Shown here one piece after another: positions 9,371-17,679 of a DNA stretch of 64,000 bases. The position numbers and the translations under genes were made by a program. Where the stretch lies: NCBI RefSeq assembly GCF_026409565.1, contig NZ_CP112881.1, forward strand, positions 496,001 to 560,000. The letters run 5' to 3'. Origin of the DNA: Sneathiella aquimaris (GTDB lineage: Bacteria; Pseudomonadota; Alphaproteobacteria; Sneathiellales; Sneathiellaceae). Below the pieces are notes generated by a model. The model made no database searches. It saw only the letters and a program-made list of their open reading frames with translations, and was not told the DNA's origin. How positions within the stretch are numbered: position 1 is the stretch's first letter; every line of letters starts with the position of its first letter.

Positions 9371-10876
9371 ATGTTTGAAAATATCCTTATCGGGTTTTCA
9401 GCGCTTGCCGATCCGTTCATGATTGGTGCGATTGTCGCGGGTGTTCTGGGCGGCGTAATAATCGGGGTATTGCCTGGTTTAAGCAGCACGATGGGGGTGG
9501 CATTACTGATCCCCATTACATTTTCGCTGGAGCCGCAAATTGGGCTGGCAATGCTGGGGGGGATCTATCTTGCTTCCACCTATAGCGGTTCAATAAGTGC
9601 GATCCTGTTGAATATCCCCGGCACGTCAGCGGCTGTTGCTACCTTGCTTGACGGACATCCCATGTCGAAAAAAGGGCAATCAACACGTGCAATTGCTCTT
9701 GCGACTTTTGGTTCTTGTATCGGGGGCCTTGCGAGTGTCGTTGCGCTCCTTCTTGTTGCGCCGCCTCTGGCTGAATTTTCGTTGCTGTTTGGCTCTCCAG
9801 AGTATTTCTTGCTGGCTGTTTTTGGCATAACAGTTATCGCCTCCCTATCCGCAGGTGCCATGGAGAAGGGACTGATTGCCGGAGCTATCGGTTTGCTTCT
9901 TAGTACCATTGGCAATCACCCGCTGACCGGGGAAATGCGTTTCACCCTTGATCTGCCTTCTCTTTATGACGGCATTCCTCTGGTTGTTTCCCTGATCGGT
10001 CTTTATTCCATACCCGAAGTGATCGATATGATTGCCCGCCGCAAAACGCAAGATGGACCGGCGGGAGACAAAGAGGTGACGAACCCGTTTTCCTATCTGC
10101 CGGAAACATTTCGTCATAAAATGAACTTGTTGCGGTCCAGCGTGATCGGGATAATTGTTGGCATTATTCCTGGAGTAGGGTGCAGTGTCGGCGGTTTTTT
10201 ATCGTATGATGCGGCAAAACGTTCTTCCGCCAATCCGGATGATTTTGGGCAGGGTTCGGCTGAAGGCGTGATCGCCAGTGAAACCGCCAATAATGCCGTG
10301 ACCGGGGGGACACTTATTCCTTTGTTAACACTGGGCATACCGGGTAATCCTGTAACGGCGGTTTTGCTGGGTGGAATAATGATTCACGGCTTGCGGCCGG
10401 GCGCAGATCTCTTCACACTGAATGCCGAAATTACCTATGGCTTCATTGCAAGCCTGTTTGTCGCCAATCTTCTCTTTGTGCCCGTTGGGTTGTTCTTCGC
10501 GAAATACTGCGTTCGGGTCATTCAGGTGCCAAGGGCAGTTCTTGCTCCCCTGATTATGACACTTGCGGTTGTTGGCGCCTATTCCATCCGGGGATCGTTA
10601 GATGATATTGCGATCATGTTGCTGGTTGGTGCGATCGGCTTTGTCTTCCAGATTTTTAACGTGCCGCGCGCCCCTTTGGTTCTAGGTCTGGTACTTGGGA
10701 CCCTGGCGGAGGGGGAGCTGGCCCGGTCGCTGGCCCTCGTTCATGGCGATATTGCAGCTTTTGGGTGGCAATTGGTCAGTCGGCCTATTTCACTTGTCAT
10801 TTTGTTGTTGTGTGTTTTTGCGCTGTATCAGGGTGTTGTGCAGCACAGAAGGCAATCGAAACTTTTAGATGAATAA
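9371..10876 (+). CDS. tctA: TctA large permease subunit of tripartite tricarboxylate transporter
   Basis: Inner-membrane permease of about 501 residues, the standard TctA length, with about 11-12 predicted TM segments. Two glycine/proline-rich duplicated motifs characteristic of TctA are visible: GVLPGLSSTMGVALLIP near the N-terminus and GIIPGVGCSVGGFLSYD in the middle. A TLGIPGNPVTAVLLGG motif follows. It translocates the carboxylate delivered by TctC, driven by an ion gradient. It starts 11 bases after tctB and is co-transcribed with it. Confidence 0.95.
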   Translation: MFENILIGFSALADPFMIGAIVAGVLGGVIIGVLPGLSSTMGVALLIPITFSLEPQIGLAMLGGIYLASTYSGSISAILLNIPGTSAAVATLLDGHPMSKKGQSTRAIALATFGSCIGGLASVVALLLVAPPLAEFSLLFGSPEYFLLAVFGITVIASLSAGAMEKGLIAGAIGLLLSTIGNHPLTGEMRFTLDLPSLYDGIPLVVSLIGLYSIPEVIDMIARRKTQDGPAGDKEVTNPFSYLPETFRHKMNLLRSSVIGIIVGIIPGVGCSVGGFLSYDAAKRSSANPDDFGQGSAEGVIASETANNAVTGGTLIPLLTLGIPGNPVTAVLLGGIMIHGLRPGADLFTLNAEITYGFIASLFVANLLFVPVGLFFAKYCVRVIQVPRAVLAPLIMTLAVVGAYSIRGSLDDIAIMLLVGAIGFVFQIFNVPRAPLVLGLVLGTLAEGELARSLALVHGDIAAFGWQLVSRPISLVILLLCVFALYQGVVQHRRQSKLLDE

Positions 10877-10900
10877 CAAATAGAAAGAAGAGAGGATATT

Positions 10901-11281
10901 ATGAAATCAATCCTAACAATTGCTGCTGTTTCTATGGCGCTTGTACTCAGCGCTTGTGCGTCTTCAGGATCATCTACGGCAACATTAGTCGCTGTAACGG
11001 CCCCTTTGGATAAAAAAGGTGAAGTGGTTTTGACCGGCACCGGTTTTGCGCCAGATACCGAAATCTCGTTATTGTTTACAACAACCGACGGCGTTGAAAG
11101 CGACATCGGATATGCGCTTGAACCAGCCCCTAAATCTGACAGCAAGGGGAATTGGAAAACGATTTGGTCGTATGGACGTTTTGTGAAGAAAAAGCTGGTG
11201 AGTAATGGTGAATACCAATTGTTAGCCACGGACGAAAATTTTAACCCGCTGGCAAAAGGTACCATTCGTTTCACTGACTAA
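10901..11281 (+). CDS. Small predicted lipoprotein of the tct operon
   Basis: A 126-residue protein with a type II signal peptide; the lipobox LSAC places the lipidated Cys at about 19. The rest is mostly beta-strand, with a GxGFxPxTEI-type start of an Ig-like fold and a DSKGNWKT segment. It follows tctA by 24 bases and precedes a terminator, so it probably ends the tct transcript. A purine-rich site (AGAGAGGA) precedes the ATG. I do not recognise a named family. A role in periplasmic binding or cell-surface attachment is possible but unproven. Confidence 0.75.
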   Translation: MKSILTIAAVSMALVLSACASSGSSTATLVAVTAPLDKKGEVVLTGTGFAPDTEISLLFTTTDGVESDIGYALEPAPKSDSKGNWKTIWSYGRFVKKKLVSNGEYQLLATDENFNPLAKGTIRFTD

Positions 11282-11294
11282 CCCCTCTTTCTAA

Positions 11295-11324
11295 CGGGGC
11301 GACCCATCCGGTGGCCCCGCTTTT
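11295..11324 (+). terminator. Rho-independent terminator after the tct operon
   Basis: CGGGGC (11295-11300) pairs with GCCCCG (11314-11319), with an inner ACC/GGT extension, followed by C and TTTT. It separates the tct operon from the beta-propeller gene. Confidence 0.6.
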
Positions 11325-11355
11325 ACCAGTTTGAACAAAGACAAAAGGACTTAAG

Positions 11356-12636
11356 ATGACATCGGCTCTTGGTATGGATCAGTTTTGCCCTATTCGCCGG
11401 GTTGGAAGTGGGGATAAGCACCATTTCTTCGGGTATTATAATAAGAGTGTTATCGATCAGTCCGGACGATACTTCCTGTCAAACCGTGTCCAAAAAATGA
11501 CCGAGGATTTGACCGGAAAAGAAGTTGCTGAAGTGGGTTTTTTTGATTTGCAAGCTGGCGATAAATTCCACTCAATCGGGACGACCACCACGTGGAACTG
11601 GCAAATGGGGTGTCAGCTACAGTGGTTGGGCGGTGGAGAAAATCGTCAGATTATCTATAATACACGTGCATTAAAAGGTGAAGGTAAAGTCTACGCTGAT
11701 TTCTGTTCCACGGTTTATGACGTGAATACTGCAGAACAACGGACACTTCCGCTTCCGGTTTATGTGGTGGCGCCAAATGGTGAATTTGCGCTATGTGTGG
11801 ATTACTCGCGTTTTCAGGTCACTCATAAAACAATCGGTTATAACGCCACTTATCAGGAGCCGGTTCTCGACCTGGCACCGGCGGATGACGGTATTTATAA
11901 CATGAACATCAAAACCGGCGAATATGAGCTTGTTTTGACATTGGATCAGGTTCGCAACTTTCAGCCTGTCCCCTCCATGGACAAGGCCATTCACTGGGTT
12001 ACCCATCTTGAGATATGCCCGGATTCTTCACGGTTTCTATTTATTCATCGCTGGACAGAGCGAGTCGAGGACGAGTTTTGTTTCCTGCACAGACTGTTCA
12101 CCGCTAACGCTGACGGCTCGGATTTAAGACTGTTAGAATGTACTGATCACCCTATTCCCCAACTGATGGATGATTTTGACCCGGATGCGTTGGGAACCTT
12201 TGATTACGAAAAATCGGAATTTCAGATTTCCCATCCAATTTGGAAAGACAATCAGTCTATCATTGTCTGGGGGCCGCATAAGGGGGCCATACACTATCAT
12301 TTATACGATGATCAAACGGGGGACGCCAAGGTCATTGGAAAAGAGTGCCTGATCGAAAACGGGCATATGACTTATTCAGCCAATGGTCGATGGATTTTGT
12401 CGGATACTTACCCAGATGACAAGACCCACGAACGGTACCTGTTTCTGTATGACGTAGAAAATGATCGTCGATTTAATATTGGCCGTTTTTACACGGATCC
12501 CTCTCTTGGGAAAGAAAATCGTTGCGATTTGCATCCAAGATGGAGTCCAGACAACCGTACGGTTAGTATCGATTCAGTTCATGAGAATATTCGCCAGCAA
12601 TATCTTATTGATGTATCGGAATTGTTGAATCCGTAA
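11356..12636 (+). CDS. Predicted beta-propeller protein, TolB/oligogalacturonate-lyase-like
   Basis: Protein of 426 residues without a signal peptide. It opens with a GDKHHFFGYYNK motif and continues with repeated blade-like segments (for example PNGEFALCVDYSR, SPDNRTVSIDS, YSANGRWILSD) typical of TolB/WD40-like propellers. The closest fold relatives I can name are oligogalacturonate lyases and related sugar-acid enzymes, with many His residues (HH near 23, H in ENGHMTY, H in CDLHPRW) that could bind a metal. Enzyme activity is not established. It lies just after the tct operon but behind a terminator, so it could be a catabolic partner of the imported compound (inference). It ends before a strong bidirectional terminator. 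Confidence 0.7.
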   Translation: MTSALGMDQFCPIRRVGSGDKHHFFGYYNKSVIDQSGRYFLSNRVQKMTEDLTGKEVAEVGFFDLQAGDKFHSIGTTTTWNWQMGCQLQWLGGGENRQIIYNTRALKGEGKVYADFCSTVYDVNTAEQRTLPLPVYVVAPNGEFALCVDYSRFQVTHKTIGYNATYQEPVLDLAPADDGIYNMNIKTGEYELVLTLDQVRNFQPVPSMDKAIHWVTHLEICPDSSRFLFIHRWTERVEDEFCFLHRLFTANADGSDLRLLECTDHPIPQLMDDFDPDALGTFDYEKSEFQISHPIWKDNQSIIVWGPHKGAIHYHLYDDQTGDAKVIGKECLIENGHMTYSANGRWILSDTYPDDKTHERYLFLYDVENDRRFNIGRFYTDPSLGKENRCDLHPRWSPDNRTVSIDSVHENIRQQYLIDVSELLNP

Positions 12637-12656
12637 AAGACAGCGCAAACAGATAA

Positions 12657-12697
12657 GAAAGCCCCGTTTGATCAATGCACCAAACGGGGCTTTTTTG
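12657..12697. terminator. Bidirectional Rho-independent terminator
   Basis: GCCCCGTTTG (12661-12670) and CAAACGGGGC (12681-12690) form a perfect 10-bp stem. TTTTTT follows on the plus strand and an A-rich run (AAGAAA) precedes it, giving a T-rich tail on the minus strand. It serves the convergent propeller and TRAP permease genes. Confidence 0.9.
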
Positions 12698-12699
12698 TA

Positions 12700-14754
12700 T
12701 TATCCCGGTGGAGCGAGGGCTTTTTTGTCGCGCGCTAGAATGATCTGCCGAATGATGATCGGAGAAGCCAGCAGCGCACCCACGCCCATCGTGATCATAC
12801 CCGGTGCGATAAACAGCAATGACACGATGCCAATATACCACCGTTCCCATTGAGAGAGAGGAGCAAACAGATAGCCGGAGAAAGAGACGCCCAGCAGGCT
12901 GATCCCTGCCATCACACCGGTTAGTGTAATGACGAAGGCGGACCAGGTGAAATCATCGGTGATCAAGAGCAGGGCCGGGGAGTAGACAAAAACAAAAGGC
13001 ACCATCGCTTTTGCGATCCCTAAACGGAAGGCTGTGTTGCCGGTTGCAAACGGGTTGGATCCGGCAATCCCGGAAGCCGCATAGGCGGCAAGCGCGACCG
13101 GGGGCGTAATGTCGGCCAGCACACCATAATAAAACACAAAGAAATGAGCGACCAGTGGCTGAACCTGAAGCTGTGTAAGGGCAGGGCCCGCCACGGCCAC
13201 CAGAATGATATAGGTGGCGGTTGTCGGTATACCTGCGCCCATAAAGATACAGGCAATGGCGACAAGGATCAGCGAGAAGAACAGTGCCCATTGAGGGACT
13301 TCAAAGAAACTGAACGGCCAGGTCGTCCCAAAGAGGGCGCCGATGTCGGTAGCAGTTTGAACCACGACAAATCCCAACCGGAAACCAACGCCCGTCAAGG
13401 TGACGACACCCACAATAATCCCAACACAGGCGGCCGCGGCCCCGACCGCGATGGTATTTCTGGCACCGGCACCAAGCCCTTCCCAAAGATCGATAAAAGT
13501 CAGGCGATGGGACGGTTTTAAAAACCCAACGACCACGCAGGCAATAATCCCATAAACGGCGGCAAAATCGGGTGTTCGGCCCGCTAGAATGAAATACACC
13601 AGAATAATAAGCGGTGTGATGGCCAGCCAGTGTTCTTTCAGAACAAGGAACAGTTTGGGTAGCTCTGCGGATGTCAGGCCCCGTAAGCCCAGTTTTTTCG
13701 CTTCCAGATGCACCATGATGAAGATGCCAAAATAGTGCAGGAGGGCGGGAAACAGTGCGGCTGCCAGAATATCCCGGAGCGGAATTTCGAGATATTCAAC
13801 CATAATGAAAGCGGCAGCCCCCATGATGGGGGGTGTGATCTGCCCTCCGGTCGAGGCTGTAGCTTCAACGGCGGCAGCAAACCGGGCAGGATATCCCACG
13901 CGCTTCATTGCGGGGATGGTAAGCGCACCGGTTGTCACTGTATTCGCAATGGACGATCCCGATATGCTGCCCATAAAGGCAGAGGCAAAAATAGCAACTT
14001 TGGCCGGGCCCCCTGAAAACCGACCCGCGATAATCATCGCCAGATCAATAAAAAGCTGACCGAGGCCAATGCGAGTGGCTAAAACACCAAAGAGAATAAA
14101 CAGAAAGACATATTGTGCCATGACCCCGATTGCGATGCCGTAAATACCCTGATTGGTCATGTAAATATGATTTATCAAGCCCATCCAGCTTGTCCCGCCA
14201 TGTTTTAGTGCACCCGGTGCGTAGGGTCCAAATAAGGCAAACAGGATAAAAATACTGGCAATGATGGGTAGGGTTGGCCCTACTGACCGGCGGGTTGCCT
14301 CCAGCGTTATTAGCAGAAGTGCTGTTCCCATAAAGACGTCTGATGTCGATGGGTTGCCGACCCGTTCCGAGACGACTTCGGGCGGCAGTAACGGCAGATA
14401 AATTGCGGCCCCGACGGCCAGAAAGCCCAAGGAAATATCAATAAGATGAATACCTCCGGGACGATACCAGCGCGGTGCAGGTACATATCCGTCTTTGGCT
14501 TTGAAAAATGAATAGAGGAAGAAAACCAGTCCCAGAACGAAGGATAAATGGATTCCGCGGTGCAAGAGTTCGCGGATAAGGCCAAATCCTGAGGCGTAGA
14601 AATGGTAAATTGACATTGCAACCAGAACGGTTGAAATGAAGAGTGCCATCTTCTTTCCAGAAAACCGGAAGGCTGTTTCAGGGTCATAGCGTCTTTCTAT
14701 TTCCCTTAGTTCTTCAGCACTGGGTGTCCCCGTGCTCCCGCCCTGTTCAGTCAT
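12700..14754 (-). CDS. TRAP transporter fused 4TM/12TM permease, TAXI family (DctQM fusion)
   Basis: Inner-membrane permease of about 684 residues, the typical length for the fused small and large TRAP subunits paired with TAXI receptors. N-terminal helices are followed by the DctM-like part with SGSSIANTVTTGALTIP and ASTGGQITPPIMGAAAF motifs, then a GAGIPTTATYI motif and DITPPVALAAYA near the end. The ATG at 14754 is preferred because GGGGAAGAA lies just before it; an in-frame start eight codons upstream has no ribosome site. It imports an organic anion delivered by the upstream TAXI receptor using a sodium or proton gradient. Confidence 0.94.
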   Translation of the reverse strand: MTEQGGSTGTPSAEELREIERRYDPETAFRFSGKKMALFISTVLVAMSIYHFYASGFGLIRELLHRGIHLSFVLGLVFFLYSFFKAKDGYVPAPRWYRPGGIHLIDISLGFLAVGAAIYLPLLPPEVVSERVGNPSTSDVFMGTALLLITLEATRRSVGPTLPIIASIFILFALFGPYAPGALKHGGTSWMGLINHIYMTNQGIYGIAIGVMAQYVFLFILFGVLATRIGLGQLFIDLAMIIAGRFSGGPAKVAIFASAFMGSISGSSIANTVTTGALTIPAMKRVGYPARFAAAVEATASTGGQITPPIMGAAAFIMVEYLEIPLRDILAAALFPALLHYFGIFIMVHLEAKKLGLRGLTSAELPKLFLVLKEHWLAITPLIILVYFILAGRTPDFAAVYGIIACVVVGFLKPSHRLTFIDLWEGLGAGARNTIAVGAAAACVGIIVGVVTLTGVGFRLGFVVVQTATDIGALFGTTWPFSFFEVPQWALFFSLILVAIACIFMGAGIPTTATYIILVAVAGPALTQLQVQPLVAHFFVFYYGVLADITPPVALAAYAASGIAGSNPFATGNTAFRLGIAKAMVPFVFVYSPALLLITDDFTWSAFVITLTGVMAGISLLGVSFSGYLFAPLSQWERWYIGIVSLLFIAPGMITMGVGALLASPIIIRQIILARDKKALAPPG

Positions 14755-14780
14755 GCTTTCTTCCCCAAAAAACAGCAATA

Positions 14781-14814
14781 AAAAAAGATCCCAGACGCAG
14801 TGGCATCTGGGATC
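14781..14814 (-). terminator. Internal terminator/attenuator between TAXI receptor and TRAP permease genes
   Basis: On the minus strand, GATCCCAGA...TCTGGGATC (arms 14806-14814 and 14787-14795) is followed by TTTTTT (14786-14781). It lies after the receptor stop and before the permease start. Partial termination here would give more receptor than permease, a common arrangement for binding-protein transporters. Confidence 0.8.
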
Positions 14815-14830
14815 CTGAAGACGTGAGAGC

Positions 14831-15844
14831 TTACTTGATCAGCCCGGCTTCTTTGTAGAATTTCTCTGCACCCGGGTGCAGCGGAACACCGATACCCGCA
14901 AGGGCGGTATCCGTTGTGATGGTTTTGCCTTTGGCGTGACCCACATCAAGCAGCTTGCGGGATTCTTTGTTCCACAAAGCTTTTGTGATGTTGTAAATCA
15001 GGGTCTCGTCCTGTTTGGCATTTGTATACCACTGGGCACCCACGGCGACCGTCGGTGTGCCATTAACGCCTTCGTAAGTTCCTGCAGGGATCTCACTTTG
15101 GGAAAAGAAACCGTATTTGTCGGTCAAAGATTTAGCAGCCTCCCCGTCGATCGGTACCAGTTTGATGTCCTCTGCGGAAGCAAGCTCAACCAGGGAACCG
15201 GCTGGATATCCTGCAACCACGAAAAAGGCATCAATTTTACCGTTCCGCAATGCTTCGGATGCGGCATTGCCTTTCAAGGCTTCTGCGGTCACATCTTTTG
15301 TCGTCAAACCATTTGCTTCTAGGATGAGTTTTGCATCCACATAGGTTCCAGAGCCCGGCTCGTCGAGGGAAACCACTTTGCCTTTGAGGTCAGCAACAGA
15401 GTTGATGCCGCTTTTTTCAAGGGCAACCAAATGGATATGCTCTTCAAACAGGGCTGCAATGGTGCGAAGGTCCTTGGCAGGTGCCTTCCCTTCCATTGTT
15501 CCGGTTCCGGTATAAGCCCAATAGGCAACGTCGGACTGTGAAAAACCAGAATCGCGCAGGCCGGAAATAATGGCATTTACGTTATCGACTGATCCGCGTG
15601 ATGACACGGCGGAAGCGATAAGACCGTCAACGCCACAGCTGCCACCCTGACCACATTCCCGGGACCCGGGAGGCTTTGAGATGGCGTTGGCAATCACGCC
15701 GCCAACTGGATAATAAGTATAGGCTGTACCGCCTGTACCAATGGTAAAGAACTTAAGGTCTTGCGCAGAGGCGAATGACATGGTGCCTGCCACCATCGTG
15801 GCGGCTACAGCCAACCCTGTCACAATTTTTTTCATTGATTTCAT
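14831..15844 (-). CDS. TAXI-family TRAP transporter periplasmic solute receptor
   Basis: Periplasmic receptor of about 337 residues with a signal peptide (cleavage after FASAQ, about residue 28). The family signature FTIGTGGTAYTYYPVGG comes right after the mature start. A conserved block SSRGSVDNVNAI and SQSDVAYWAYTG complete the TAXI pattern. A strong GGGAGAAGGGA site lies about 9 bases before the ATG. Ligands of this family include glutamate-like and other carboxylates; the substrate here cannot be read from sequence. Confidence 0.94.
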   Translation of the reverse strand: MKSMKKIVTGLAVAATMVAGTMSFASAQDLKFFTIGTGGTAYTYYPVGGVIANAISKPPGSRECGQGGSCGVDGLIASAVSSRGSVDNVNAIISGLRDSGFSQSDVAYWAYTGTGTMEGKAPAKDLRTIAALFEEHIHLVALEKSGINSVADLKGKVVSLDEPGSGTYVDAKLILEANGLTTKDVTAEALKGNAASEALRNGKIDAFFVVAGYPAGSLVELASAEDIKLVPIDGEAAKSLTDKYGFFSQSEIPAGTYEGVNGTPTVAVGAQWYTNAKQDETLIYNITKALWNKESRKLLDVGHAKGKTITTDTALAGIGVPLHPGAEKFYKEAGLIK

Positions 15845-16293
15845 AAAAATTCCCTTCTCCCGTTAGCGAGGGATCGTCGAACAAACTTACTTTGTGTACG
15901 TATTACTTGCCCCAATAAAAAGATATTATGGTCCTAATTGTAAAGAAGATTATTTTGTCTCTACAATATTGAATTTGTGATGGTTTTACCTTTTAACGTC
16001 TGTGAGCAACGAGCCACACGCGCCAGAGCTTATAAATTTCAACCGAAGAAATCACCGACAGACAGTCTTACCCAGGATCAATTTAAACCACAATTTTGTC
16101 GACAACGGGAAATTTGTCGCAAAGCCAACCTGAGCAAAAAATCGCGCCTACAGGGCCGATAATAGCCGTCTTCACGTGGTCAATAGAGACGAGACGAGGT
16201 CTATAAAAGAACTTGAACCCCCCATTTTGCGATGAGTGGAACCCTGTTTGGTTGTTGTTCTTCGCGGTATGTCCATACCCGCCGATTAAACCG
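15845..16293. other. Intergenic region, 449 bases, no gene seen
   Basis: Upstream region of the TAXI receptor gene and downstream region of the MBL-fold gene, both minus strand. It holds the TAXI ribosome binding site and an AT-rich stretch at 15900-15975. I could not identify a convincing promoter, terminator or RNA gene. A 61-codon plus-strand frame here has no ribosome site and no recognisable protein. Confidence 0.5.
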
Positions 16294-17403
16294 CTAATTC
16301 TGATTGAACAAACCTTCTTCACCCGCAAATATGGTGTTTTCTTCGGGTTTCTGGTAAGTTTCGCCAATGGGCAGTGCGAGAAAACTATTTTCTGGAAGGC
16401 CCGCCTTTTCAAGCGCCTTCTTGAGCGCGATTGGGGGTTCTTCCACCGGCTCACTTGTCAGGACAAAAGTTCCCCAATGAATTCCGATCGATTGCTCGGA
16501 CTTTATGTCCTGATGGATTAGGACAGCTTCCTCTGGATCTACATGGGATCCTTTCATGAACCATCTGGGAGCATATGCACCAATGGGAATGAACGACAGA
16601 TCAAATGGCCCCAGTTTTTCACCAATTTGCTTGAACTGGATGTCATTATAACCAGTGTCACCGCCAAACCAGAAACTTATATTTCGGGCAGGGAATTGAA
16701 CCGCCCAGGACCCCCAAAGGGTTGCAAATCGATCAAACAGTCCCCGGGCAGACCAATGCTGTGTTGGGGTGAGGGTCAGGACCATTCCTTTAAAATCGAT
16801 TTTCTCCCACCAGTCCAATTCAATCACATTGGTTATTCCAACCTCTTGCAAAAGGCGGGCATTTCCCAAAGGAACCAGCCATTTCGTCGTATTCCCAATG
16901 GCTTGGATGGTCGCAAGGTCCATATGATCGTAGTGATTGTGGCTGATAATCACGGCATCAATGTCAGGCAGCTGATCAATGGATAAGGCCGGTGCGGTAT
17001 ACCGTTTTGGACCGGCAAAGGAAAATGGGGAAGCGCGTTCAGAAAACATGGGGTCGGTTAGGATGTTGATCCCGTCAAATTGTATTAACAATGTCGAATG
17101 GCCGATCCAGGTGACTTGTAAATCCTTGTTGGGTGGAGAGGTGATCGATGCAATATCGGCGGAAACACGGGGTGTCGGCGGCATCTTTGCCAACGCGTTT
17201 TCATCAGGCCAGTCGCTTTGCAAACGAACTTTGAACAAAAAGTCAAAAAAACCCGCTTTTTGGGTGTCATCCAGATAAAGATTACGAAAGCCGCCTTGGA
17301 TGTGGTGGGCCTTGGGGCGGGTTGGATCAAATGGCTGTGGTTCTTGAGAAGTAGAACAGCCAGAGACAACAAAAAGGATTATGATCAGACCCAGATACCG
17401 CAT
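16294..17403 (-). CDS. MBL-fold metallohydrolase lipoprotein (NAPE-PLD/UlaG-like)
   Basis: Protein of 369 residues with a lipoprotein signal (VSGC, Cys at about 16), so probably membrane-anchored facing the periplasm. The metal site HNHYDH gives H155, H157, D159 and H160. The blocks WIGHSTLLIQ, LTDPMFSERASPF and FGGDTGYND are typical of the N-acylphosphatidylethanolamine phospholipase D-like branch of the metallo-beta-lactamase fold. It probably hydrolyses a lipid or phosphodiester in the envelope, but the substrate is unproven. It stands alone on the minus strand. Confidence 0.88.
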   Translation of the reverse strand: MRYLGLIIILFVVSGCSTSQEPQPFDPTRPKAHHIQGGFRNLYLDDTQKAGFFDFLFKVRLQSDWPDENALAKMPPTPRVSADIASITSPPNKDLQVTWIGHSTLLIQFDGINILTDPMFSERASPFSFAGPKRYTAPALSIDQLPDIDAVIISHNHYDHMDLATIQAIGNTTKWLVPLGNARLLQEVGITNVIELDWWEKIDFKGMVLTLTPTQHWSARGLFDRFATLWGSWAVQFPARNISFWFGGDTGYNDIQFKQIGEKLGPFDLSFIPIGAYAPRWFMKGSHVDPEEAVLIHQDIKSEQSIGIHWGTFVLTSEPVEEPPIALKKALEKAGLPENSFLALPIGETYQKPEENTIFAGEEGLFNQN

Positions 17404-17679
17404 TTATGTCCTGTTCGTTCTTCTTAAATAAGGCAAAGCTTATCCCGGAAAGAGTGGGAGCCAGATCTCGCCAAGACCCTCCTGTTTGCCACAGTTCTCT
17501 TATATGAGTAGTATATATATTCTAAAGTGTTTTGTAATGTTTGCTGATTTGGCGTCAATAATGTTAGTTAACCTATAATTGGGAATTGCAGACCGCTTAA
17601 GAAACCAAAATTGTTCAATGGTCTGTCGATATGATTAACTAGGCTTGAATGTTCTATAGTCTGGCTGAAAGGGGTGGAA

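Noticed and set aside
15977-16162. Possible 61-codon gene upstream of the TAXI receptor
   Set aside because: No ribosome site, no signal or family features, and basic low-complexity composition.
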